A stretch of DNA of 64,000 nucleotides. It comes from Lithospermum erythrorhizon (lineage: Eukaryota > Streptophyta > Magnoliopsida > Boraginales > Boraginaceae). The notes under the pieces are model-generated. The model worked only from the letters and a program-made list of their open reading frames with translations, searched no databases and was not told the DNA's origin. The first letter of the stretch is position 1. Each line of letters starts with the position of its first letter. Where the stretch lies: the NCBI GenBank assembly GCA_019722365.1, contig JADFUC010001076.1, forward strand, positions 62,001-126,000, given 5' to 3'. The translations under genes were made by a program, and so were the position numbers. Below are positions 50,768-61,134 of the stretch, one piece after another.

Positions 50768-50780
50768 ACATGGATCTGCG

Positions 50781-51770
50781 GTGCTAGCATGAGGTTCTAT
50801 CAGAAAACTCCACAGCTTGGATGTAAGTTAATTATCCTATTGAAGCTGGGATGATCACAAATCTACTGATTCCAAAGACTTAAGTCAATAATATCACGAC
50901 ATTCCCCACTGTGAGTGTACGTAAGAAGGAAGAAATTGGTTGTGGAAAACCGGCGCCGAAGGACCCCCGTGTAAGACGAGTCGTTCTAGGAAATGACAAA
51001 GCGTTGAATGCTATACTTACGGGCCGTTGATCCAAATGTGTCTAAAATGATAGCACTTGCACTATCAAGCATGAAGCAATGGGATATTCTCCAAACCGTG
51101 ATATGAAGTGTGAAATCCACAAGTAAAGGATGTCACACTCCAACAACTAACAACTAATGGAAACTCAGATGGAAGAAGATGAGACTATTACTACTTATAG
51201 CACTAGAATAAATGATATGGCAAACGGCTAGTAATTTGAGAGCCCATATCAATGAAAAGGTGTTCGAAAGGTACCAAGCATCCATTCCACAAAGATTCGA
51301 AGTGTTATCGCTGAGCAAAGGCTCAAGATCTTAGTTATGCGACTAGATGATCTAATTGGAAATCTTACCACATATGATGAAGATAATTCCACCGAAATGG
51401 CAAAGAAGAAAGTGGATCAGACCGAAAGTCGGGTACAAAGCATAGAGATGATGAAGATCTCAAGGAAACCACATGAAATTGCTTCGATAATACTAAATAA
51501 AACCATGAAAAGGTTCAATAAAACTTCTCAGAGGCGATAACTCCAAGAGTTATGACAAACGGTTTGACAATGGAAAAGGATCAAAATCACAGTGAGGAAG
51601 CCGCATAACGGGATAATAAACACAACAAAAATCAACAATTCCAGGGAAGCGGAGTCCCATGTGAGAATGTGAAGTTTTGACACATTCAAGTTCAATGTCC
51701 AAACTACATCAAAAGCAAACCAAGAGTTACAACTCTACCATTTTGATTTAGACGGCGAATAATCAAACAC
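50781..51770 (+). pseudogene. SIRE-type gag
   Basis: Broken text of the SIRE gag: NDKALNAI, TYSTRINDMAN, INEKVF, the clean run MRLDDLIGNLTTYDEDNSTE (51337-51396), then HIQVQCPNYIKSKP, the second half of a CCHC knuckle (about 51680-51730). Several shifts. Confidence 0.75.
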
Positions 51771-52079
51771 CTTGTCGTTGCTCATCGCTAGAATTTAATG
51801 CTATGTTGAATCTATCAGCAGCAATAACACCCAAATGATTATTCAAAATATGAATCTTATCAAGAAAAATTGGAAGAATAAAGGCTGAGATTAATTTCTG
51901 GGGAAAATTCAAACTACGATTTGTGCATCAAAATGATGAATTTAGTAATCAAATTCATGAAATCTTGGAAAAAGAATTATCAGATCCGAATAAAGTTGTA
52001 CGTAGATTGGAAGGAAGATTCAATCTACCATGCTGATACCGCTATGATACAATGGACAACCAAATAAATTAGGTATGTA

Positions 52080-52640
52080 GAGAAAAATGGTTAGTTGGAA
52101 ATGCTATCATTGTGGAAGAATGGACATATAGCACCGCATCGCTATAAACTTATGGTAAAGCGGACTAAGAAGTATCTTATGCCTGGGGAAGGAGCGGGTG
52201 TGAAAGAACCAGATTGCACGTAGTTGTTCACCTCTCTCAAGTGCTACCGCTGAGGCGGTAATTTTGACAGCTGTTGTTCCAAACACACGATTGGAAACAA
52301 ATCTCATTTGAATAACATAAGAAATACGAGGAGAATGTGTCACTTTTGGAGGGGGAGAAAAGTAAAGAATTACGTGAAAAGCGGGCGCCTTTAAAAGTGG
52401 TGGATCAATCAAGCCAGGAATGTATTATTAGTGGACGGATCAATTTAAACCTCATCGCAGACGGGCCAACCGCGCGACGACGGACGAAGGTTGTTTTCAC
52501 CAAAGATATGCTGCAAGTAACGCCGCGAGTCCAATTATGAAGCAGAATCGACATTATTAATTGTTACTTATGGACATTCTCAAGGCAGGTGTCATGTAAA
52601 GCTGGATTACTTAAGGACCTTTGGCATGTATCAATACAAA
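52080..52640 (+). pseudogene. SIRE-type second zinc knuckle and protease
   Basis: WKCYHCGR, then after a shift GHIAPHRYKL (52091-52150), is the second CCHC motif with the last Cys replaced by Arg. It is followed by protease-like VLLVDG (about 52420) and FTKDMLQVT (52498-52525). Confidence 0.65.
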
Positions 52641-52929
52641 CCACGTAAACATTCAACAATTGATCTCAAAAGAAGTCGTAGTGACTCGTGATGAACATAA
52701 AAGAAAACCGTGTGAATGTCAAGTCAGTTGCATCAGCATCCACCATTAAATTACAACAAGTGGTTACCACTAGAATAATCGGAGTTGCATGACTTTAATG
52801 GACCAACGGGTGAAGTTGGGTTGAGGGAAAGAAGATATATATGTTTGCGGTCGACATTTTTCAACATACGCGTCGTAATTCTTCTATAAAATCCGACGCT
52901 TTGGAGCGTGTTTCAACAACCTGCCACTC

Positions 52930-53200
52930 AACTACGTAGAAAAAGACTGACAATCATTAGATCGGGAGCGACAAGGAAAGGAATTTAAATTTCGTCATAG
53001 AATTTGTAACATGTGGCGAATCGTGCACAGTTTCTACTCCTATCACCCTCACAAAGAAATGGGATTGTTTAAAGGAAGAACTGACCTCCAAGAATGGCCA
53101 AGGACAGATGCAAAGAAAATTCGATAAAATTCTCAAGCGTAGCCGCCGATCGCATGCTATATTCACACCGAATTACGAATTGCACAAATAATACCTCACA
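52930..53200 (+). pseudogene. SIRE-type integrase fragment
   Basis: IIRSD and KEFKF, NMWRIVHSFYS and then LQEWPRT, the eroded IRSDRGxEF ... GIxHxxS ... TLQEMART region of a Copia integrase. Confidence 0.6.
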
Positions 53201-53849
53201 TATGAAATACGGAGGGTAAACAAAGAAATATTTCTATATTTTTGCAAGGTTTGTTAGCATCTCTTGCCTACCTATAGAACAAAGGCAAAAAATTCGATGT
53301 CAAAGGAGACTAAGGAATATTTCCCGGATACTCCGTAAACAAGTAGGCACAAGAGTGTACAACAAATGGACATAAACTATCACGGAGTCATAAATATCAA
53401 AGTCATCGATCAAGATGAACATCCGTAATAGGAGGAATGGACACAAACTATCACGGAGTCAATAAATGTCAAAGTCATCGATCAAGCTGTGAACATCCGT
53501 AAGAGAGGGATGAAGAGAAGCAGACGCTGTCAATCCAACTGGCCCCCTCATCATGTAGTGAAACAACAACTTGATGAAATGAAAACAACTCTACTATCGA
53601 GACAATGACTGACAGCCAAATGTATTCGTAAGACTCATCCGTACTTAACATAATAGTGTTCTATGGCGATCACAAGACAAAAAAGAGAGAGTCGACTACG
53701 TAAAATGGTCAAGTTATTTATGCAAAACATGCTTCCTATCAAAAATCGAACCAAAGACAAGACTCCTTCAAGATGAAAATTGATCAATGCCATTTAAGAA
53801 GAATCGGTACGCCTGAGAGAAATGGTGTCCTGAATCGGGTAAAGCAAGC

Positions 53850-54420
53850 GCCAAAAAAGATCACAATGTTATAGGAAACAAAATGGATCTTTCAAGTAAT
53901 AAACTGATGAAAAATGGGAATGTTATAACAAATAAAGCTGTGTTAGTAGCCCATGGTGCCGACTAAGTCAAGTGAATGACTCAAGAAACATTTGGTTCGT
54001 TGCTGTGAACGGGAGGCACGATTATTACCAGACCAGCATGTCTCTAAAGTTCTTCAAATTGTATCAAATGGATGTTAAAACAAATTCTTCTAAATGGCAT
54101 AGCATACCAAGAAGTGTATGTAGAACAACCCAAAAGGGCTTTGAGGATCTCATTCAAGGGAGATCAAGTCTACAAACTCAAGGCACCTATACAAAACAAG
54201 CTCCTAGAGCACGGTATTTAAAGTTAACTGCCTATCTACTCAAGAATGTGGCTACACACGAGGAGGAGTTTATAATAAAAGGAAGAAAGATCACCACGGT
54301 AGCTCAGATTCATGTCGATACATTGTTGTGAGGGTCAAAACCAACTGGTAAAACTGCTCATTCAACAGACGGAAGTCAATTTGAGATTTAGCATGGTAGG
54401 AGAATTGAAATTCTTTGGGA
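53850..54420 (+). pseudogene. SIRE-type reverse transcriptase
   Basis: NVIGNKMDLSSNK and NKAVLVAHG are remnants of the NxIGTKWVFxNK ... NKARLVAQG block. A 119-codon open frame (53972-54331) then contains FKLYQMDVKT, QKGFEDLIQ, QAPRARYLKLTAYLLKN and ITTVAQIHVD, where the catalytic YVDD is reduced to HVDT. Confidence 0.8.
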
Positions 54421-54699
54421 ACTGTATTTAATTAATTAATGATAGCATATTCATCTCCCAATCTAAATATTAAACATTGTTAAAAAATTTGGTTCGAGAA
54501 GTTAAGCCAAAAGAGAACACCTATGGCGACTCATGAAGATTACCAAGGACGAGCGTGGAAAGTTAAGTTTCGACATTAGAACTATAGTATTTATCGAAGT
54601 CCGCTTACTTAACTCGCTAGTAAACATCAAGACACTGGCCGAGTAATACGCAAGAAGGCTTCAAGCCGCACTCCAAAGAAAAGTCACTTGAATCTCAGG

Positions 54700-55200
54700 A
54701 AGAGGATTATTAAATATGTGTGCGTACTCTCAATCATGGGTTCTGTATACGCTTTTGACACTAACAATTCTCTTGTGGTATCAGGATTTAATTAAGTGTG
54801 AAATGAGGATAGAAAAGCACCTCGTGGGATGTTTCTTTCTAAATAATTTAAGGTCATTGTCAATGAAATGTAACTCAGATGTCTATCCACAACAGAAGCG
54901 TAGTATAATAAGTAGAAACAAGACTCAACTAATATGGATGAAAAATGATTGAGGAATACGGTATTAATCCGTGTTATGACATTCCCCATCGTGATAACAC
55001 GAAGGCCATAAATATTTCAAAGAATCCAGCTCAACACAAACAGAACTAAGCACATCGATATAAGACATCACTTCATAGTGGAGCTAGTTGAAAACAAAGA
55101 AATTCAACTGAACATGTTAGTACCGATAAAGGACATGGATATTTTACCAAATGTTCGATATGAATCAGCCTGAAAATTTCCAAGAGCCACTTTTAGGTTT
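54700..55200 (+). pseudogene. SIRE-type RNase H
   Basis: GCFFLNN, KTQLIWMKND and, in other frames, aaatatttcaaagaatccag (NISKNP) and cacatcgatataagacatca (HIDIRHH) correspond to the end of Copia RNase H. Confidence 0.7.
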
Positions 55201-55458
55201 GTGTGTTATAGACAAATAGCAACCATTGCATCGTTATAACACTCATCGAGCCGTTGTTATACTGAACACGCCAAAATACTAACGGTTATCTTTTTGAAAT
55301 CATAAGGACCGTGAATGCACAGATTCTATCAAGAACGCACAACAGCTTTCACTCACAATTTTTCATACTACTACGCATAATTTACTCTCACATAAACACT
55401 CAAACTTTTCCCTTCCAAAAATCAAAATCTCTCCGGAAAACCTACCATATCCAAAACC

Positions 55459-56500
55459 TTGCTTTTCTTTCAAAAGGCTGCAACAGTGGAGGAAAGGCCG
55501 AGGAGTGCTCTGCTCCATATTGGCGAAAATGAAAGTGGGAGAACCTATTCCACTATAAACAATCCCAAAGACAACAACCGGAAGCGATTGAAATCCAAGT
55601 GCCCAAAATCTGGCTCATTGAAGCGGCAACGCAAGAAGAGGAGACTTCATCATGGTTGATGTTGATGATCATAATAAGAATGCCCTCCAACAGTTGAAAA
55701 CACCGTGTAAGAACTTAAATTGTCCTCTACTTCATGGACACGCCAAATTCCCGAGAACCACCTGCTCGAGACGGTAGTCATCATCATTCTCGTAACGCAG
55801 AACCGAGTGGATCAAGTCTCAGTGATACTCCATTATGTCTAGTCTTATTATAACAAGCATCTCATCGCGTCAAATCTGACTAAATCGGGGAAAAGAAAAG
55901 TAGGAGGCAAAGATAAAAGAGTATTGAGGAAACAAAACCCAACCGTGATATGTTCCCGACCTGAAACCAACCGTGAAATCTATGATAATTCCTTTGAAAG
56001 AGTTCGATGACGATGCTGGTAGCTGTGGTTCGAACCGCCAATGAGGAAGACGAGAGCCACCGCTGCTACTATTAAAAAAAACGAGTCAGTAGGATCATGA
56101 CAAGACAAATTCGATGATCAAACAGACTAAGGAACTAATCAGAAGGAGACAGAGGATGTTGAGAAAGTGGCAAGAGGCTAGCGTTCGCGACAAAATCAAA
56201 ATATGTCAGTTAAGAAATGATCAACATTTCGAACCTACTCGTGAAAAGCGTCAGCACAAGTTCGTAGTGGATGGCGTGTGAGGATTGAGAAGAAGATACC
56301 GTGGTAATTCCTAAGTAAGAGAAAATCCAAAGGAAAATGAAGTTGAATGACGATCGAAATAGAATAAACAATGTAAGAATTGCCAAGGGAATTGACAAAG
56401 ATTCACCGAGGGAATCATGTTTAATCAAGAAATGAGGCGATGGAATTCTCCGCTTTGTGCTAGGAAGATTCTCCCAAAAAGGCAACTCTCTCGAAGGCCA
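55459..56500 (+). pseudogene. Env-like ORF of SIRE-type element (remnant)
   Basis: Lies downstream of pol, as in SIRE/Maximus elements. The leader ttactctcacataaacactc precedes an open frame of 66 codons (55459-55659) rich in charged residues with ATVEERPRSALLHIGENE. Downstream frames are broken. I see no fusion peptide or reliable membrane segment; function is unknown in the family. Confidence 0.5.
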
Positions 56501-57625
56501 TGTGAACAATCGCTAATACATGGACATTATCGTGAGGATGTCGACTATTTCTCAAGATATCGGGTCCTCATCGCCAAGTAGAGCGCAGGGAGTTGACTGG
56601 TAATCAATGTAAGAGATCATTGATCCAACAAGCACTATGTTTCACAAAGTAAAATGGTATTGCTCAACTTCACCCGTAAATGATCAACAAGCATTATGAC
56701 GCACAACGGAGGCCTGACTAGATCAACTCAAGTTTAAATGATATCATCCGCACCCTAATGTGTGGGATGACTGGACGGCTTAAACAAAGGTCAACTACAA
56801 GCCTCATCTCGCCTCCTTGTACGTCATTCATAAGATCGCTTATTGCAAATCTATTCCTACCTCCAATAATACACGCGAGGAAGCTCGGGGAGAAATATGT
56901 ATGTGATCGAATCGGGCCGAACTAAACTTGAAGGATCATATTTGATCAGATAGTAGACCATGCTAGGACTGGGGCAAAATTGAAGCCCATTGGCTTCCCT
57001 AGCCTGATATGTAGTCTGTTAATTGCCCAAAATCCTCGAAATCTCGAAGTTACATTGACTGTGAGAAGATAAGACTATCACCATCACCGATAAACCGAAT
57101 TCGCAAAGAGGGTAAGTGATGCGGAAATGAAAGGAGGAAAAATCAGTGCTGTAATCTGGCGTTGCCGCATTATTGATAAAAGTCATGAGGACGAAGAAGA
57201 CGTTGGAAACCGATATACGTAAAGAAAAAGAAACTTAGGTGGCCGAACTTCAAGCCAAAATTCGCTCAGACCGTTGTCCTCCAACCGCCAAGACCTTCCG
57301 GTATCGCCGGGTAAAGGCGGAAACACTACCTAATGTCATCCCGATTTGTTCCTCTCGCCTCCCATGTAATCTCGCTTTACCGCTTTTTATACCAAATAGG
57401 GAGATACAGTGAGTAGCCGTAGCCCCCGTATTTCGTTCGTACTATCTCCGTTTTTTTGTTGTTTTTTGTTGTTTTTATGTTGACTATGTTTGTGACCACC
57501 GCTTCGACAGCTGGTCTGGAGCATCTAAGGTCTGTGGTTTGCACTGCTTTTTAACATTTGTGTCTTACTCAAAAAGGCCGAAGGTATTGGGAATTTGTCA
57601 TGAAAAACTCACCCAAAGTGGGGAG
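56501..57625 (+). other. 3' untranslated part of SIRE-type element
   Basis: No coding text apart from short chance frames. It ends with the purine tract caaagtggggag (about 57613-57624), directly before the 3' LTR. Confidence 0.55.
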
Positions 57626-58484
57626 TTTGGTTACGCGAAGATAGTTGGCTTGGGCTTTCATGAAGATTATGTCATACGACTTTAAGATAATGACCAGATT
57701 AAGATATCTATCGCTAAAATGTCAAAACAGTGATGAGGGGTTTTCGGTTGTCTCGCTTGCATCGATCGGAGTTACGATTTGCTTGTGTACCGAGACTTGC
57801 CAATCTTTAGAGATCTCAAAAAGATATTCCTTGACAATCAAGTTTGTTTATTAAGGCAAGTGTCAGTTATGGAAGGGCTCATATATCATGGAAGGCGGTG
57901 GATTTCATATAAAAAACATCTTACCATAAATGAAGACCGAAACCCTACTTGCATCTACACTATATAAAGACCGTTGAATCAAGAACGAAGATGACCGAAC
58001 ATATTTTATTATTCAAGAGAGCATTTTGTATTAAGAGAAAAGCATACTCGTGTGTAGTGTAGGTCAATTGTGTTAGAAGCATTCACTACTCTTCTAACTA
58101 ATGTACGGTTGTTACAACCGTTGTCGGTGGACAATCATTGAGCGTTTTCTTTAAGATTGTTCAATGCCGAAAGACTGGACAAGATTTACAAGTGGAGTAA
58201 CATAGATAGGAGGTTCCTAGTCTTAGAAGCTAAGTTGAAGGTTAGTTAGGGCATCGTGAAACGAGGATCGCTTGGAATAAGCACTTCGCTTGTAATAACT
58301 TCAAAGCATCACTAAGTTTCTCTCTCAGGCTACCGCCTCAGACGTAGGGTGACTTTGCACCAACTAGGCAAACAACGGTGTGTTTTACTTTACCTGCCCT
58401 TTGCTTTATTGTATTTGATATTCGACAAGGACAAGATTAATCGCTTACGAACACTTAACTATCAGTTTAAGAAATAATTTTTCA
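57626..58484 (+). repeat. 3' LTR of SIRE-type element
   Basis: Starts ttggttacgcgaagatagtt (the leading tg has decayed) and ends aatttttca, directly followed by the TSD acaat. It is colinear with the 5' LTR but with numerous indels. Confidence 0.85.
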
Positions 58485-58533
58485 ACAATTATGTATAGTT
58501 GGACACTATGAGAATGTAAGTGGCACTTTGTAG
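58485..58533. repeat. Promoter segment, right part of second repeat copy
   Basis: acaattatgtatagttggac to gtggcactttgtag. Together with 45749-45756 it makes the second copy of the 53-bp repeat seen at 45655-45707. Confidence 0.8.
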
Positions 58534-58645
58534 AAGAGAAAGTTGAGGTCTTCGTCTTCCGCTCGTTTCTGTTTTCGCCGTCGTATATTATGATATACTA
58601 CCTTCATTACAATTTAAGTATAAGATTTGACTTAACAATAAAAAT

Positions 58646-59719
58646 AGCCTAAATTTCATCTAGGCACCGACCTAGTGGAATATTTCAAACAGGCACCTAA
58701 ACATTTCAACCTTTCAAATAGACATCTAAAAGATATTTTCGACACATTTAACTTTCAAAATCATATTTTGGAATAATGACTTTAACTTAACTTCTAAATG
58801 GTCCTTAACTCGAGAACAATTTAATTATATTAAAAATATTAATTTTTTGGAGGAAAGATTCACAAAAGTTCATGTGCCACTACAAAAATATCTCTTATTT
58901 TAATTGAGTGAATTCTTGGAGGCAATATGTACTAAATTCTTGGGCTTAGACAAAGTGAAAGTCAAGATTATATAGAATGATTAATTTTTTGTAGGCAAGA
59001 AAATGCTAAACTTAATTAAAATATTAATATCCAGTTGATACTAAATCATTCTATAATCTTGACTCTCACTTTTGTCTATAATCCTGTGTGAACATTTCTT
59101 GCTGGACGCAGGCAAAGGAATAGAGGATATACAATAAATTTTGTTTAATACTCTTTCTAAACTCTAACGGCCAAAATATGTAGGTCTCAAAATGATCTAG
59201 TCTTATTTGCTCAAGTCATGAGCTGCTCAGCGCTTTTCAGTGAAGATGCTCCAACTTACAGAGAAAGTTAGGAATGAAGGCTATAGAGTTTGATTGAATA
59301 TGGCTGAAAGGGAATGATAACGAAAATGCATCAAATACATATCACAACCCTCAAAACACTCGCAAGTCCATTTTGAGGATGGGGTCGTCTTCAATTGAGG
59401 AGGGTGGGTTGCGGAATATGATGTCTTGAAATTCAATTTTTACTTATAAAGTAAAACATACGGAGTATTTAATATGGTATCATGGGTTAGAAATGACGTA
59501 TAGTTAGTTTAAGTAGAATATGTAGGTGAGTTTAATGAAAGTTATTTGCCATAATCACCTTTGTCAAAATTGATATGTCATCAAAAACTTTAGCTACCAT
59601 CATTTTCAAAAGTTCATATTGCAAAAATGCACCATAGATACCTATTTGAAACGTTAAAATGTTTAGATGTCTATTTGAAATGTTATTAATAATTCAAGTG
59701 TCTAAATCAAATTTAGCCT
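58646..59719. mobile_element. TIR element of about 1.07 kb (MULE-like, non-autonomous)
   Basis: The left end agcctaaatttcatctaggc and the right end (read inverted) aggctaaatttgatttagac are terminal inverted repeats of about 85 bp; both continue to a tttcaaatagacatcta block. Flanks aataaaaat and aaaaaatat share seven of nine bases, a possible decayed 9-bp TSD. No transposase. Confidence 0.65.
58949..59076. repeat. Internal hairpin (about 33-bp stem)
   Basis: gacaaagtgaaagtcaagat at 58949 and following pairs with 59044-59076 (atcttgactctcacttttgtc), leaving a loop of about 61 bases. It may be a small MITE nested in the TIR element. Confidence 0.7.
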
Positions 59720-61134
59720 AAAAAATATCAACATTGACCCTCATATTAATTATATTTAAATATTTTACTATTAACATCTGACATAGTAACACACAAATAT
59801 GTAAAGTATATTATTTAATTTTATTAATCTTTTTGACATAAATACAAAGTTAAACAAATGAATTATACCTTTAAAAGTATAACAAGTTTTTATTAAATAA
59901 AACCTCTCATTGAATTGAAATAAAGAGAGTATAATATATTGTGAAAATATAATGGGGACTCGCATCTGCTATTCTTTGACTGTACACTGGATAAACCTCG
60001 AACTGAAACAATAGTCTGTAAACTATATCAACTAGCTAAATCACACTAGACAAGTCGTGTGTCACAGGCTCGACCAAAAAAATATTGAAACATACAATAG
60101 TATCATGATAATGCTCTTAGAAACTCTCATCATACAAAATCGCGGAGTCGATGGAGGTTAGATCCTAAAATCAAGGCTAACAACTATTTTCAATTTGCTT
60201 CATGAGATTTGCAATATTGTTTGTCATGCTCCTTAAAGCATCTATCTTATCTAAGTGCTACCTATACTTAGGATAGTAATGGGTAGGATTTGGTAGTGTT
60301 AACAATATCCAATACCCAACCCTATTTTTAGTTATACGGCCCAAAATCCAATCCAACTCTTGAATCTACCGAGTTACCCAACCCGATCCAAATTCAAATG
60401 CCCCAATAAGTAATGGGTTTTACCCGACCCGCTATCCAATTCATTTTAAACAACATTTTTCGAGTTAAAACTTTAACTATCAATTATTATTTTTATTAAT
60501 TATGAAAAATTACAAAAAAATAATATTTTGAAATTTTTTATTAGACAAAGAATAAAATTATCTAAGTTCGGATTTGAAAATCGAAAACAAATATTTGAAT
60601 AAAATGGAGGAAGTATTGAAACTTTTTAACGATTTTTATTATTTATAGATTACATGTGGTAAGTAATACTTATCATTAAAATAATTGATATATACTCTAT
60701 ATTTGATTAAAAACATACAAATGAAATAGATCAGAATCAATACAGAACTAAAAGAATAAATAATTTGCTCTTTAAATTAATAAATTATTATTATTTTATG
60801 CATATGGGTAGGTACCCAGAACCCCGACCTGCACTGCACTGCACAGGTTGAGAAATGAGAAGCCCGTGAATCTCGAATTCGCATCATGTAAAAAGAAGAT
60901 TACAAAAAAAGTTCCCAAGTCTTCAACTCTAATAAAGTTCTTGTCTCAAGCAAAACAATCGATAAAAATAACTTCATATAATTCTACAAGCAGTGGAGCT
61001 AAATGGAATTTTCTGTCACATACCTAATGCCACTGCACTGGCAAAATATAGCAAACGCGATCAACTATTTACGATTGCGATTGCACTTTCTCCACTGTCA
61101 TGTGCCAAAACGGAAGCTCGAAGCGTCCAACCAA
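59720..61134. other. Intergenic, no gene recognised
   Basis: AT-rich. The stretch 60290-60440 repeats acccaacccgatcca-like words, common in degraded plant transposons. No coding text. The last part is probably 3' UTR of the CCDC137-like gene. Confidence 0.45.

Larger units (their letters stand above)
46605..50780. other. Leader of SIRE element with extra, unassigned sequence
   Basis: About 4.2 kb without readable proteins where a SIRE leader is normally much shorter. From about 46.73 to 49.15 kb the style (cttaatagccgacttttc, atgcctaggttc, GC-rich patch 48030-48200) recalls a solo LTR of a Ty3/gypsy chromovirus, but no second copy is present and I cannot prove it. Short open frames at 48.0-48.2 and 49.3-49.6 kb have no recognisable content. 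Confidence 0.35.
45757..58484 (+). mobile_element. SIRE-lineage Copia retrotransposon, full length
   Basis: LTRs at 45757-46604 and about 57626-58484 are flanked by the 5-bp TSD acaat (45752-45756 and 58485-58489). Between them lie a degenerate Met-tRNA primer site (after 46604, tgagcatcgcagcag), a SIRE-type gag with two CCHC knuckles, protease, integrase, RT, RNase H, an extra env-like ORF after pol and the polypurine tract caaagtggggag. SIRE/Maximus elements are the Copia lineage with long LTRs and an env-like third ORF. At 12.7 kb this one is longer than usual because 46.6-50.6 kb contains extra sequence. All frames are broken. Confidence 0.88.

Noticed and set aside
52107..52412. 101-codon minus-strand frame
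   Set aside because: Antisense to the zinc knuckle and protease of the SIRE-type element.
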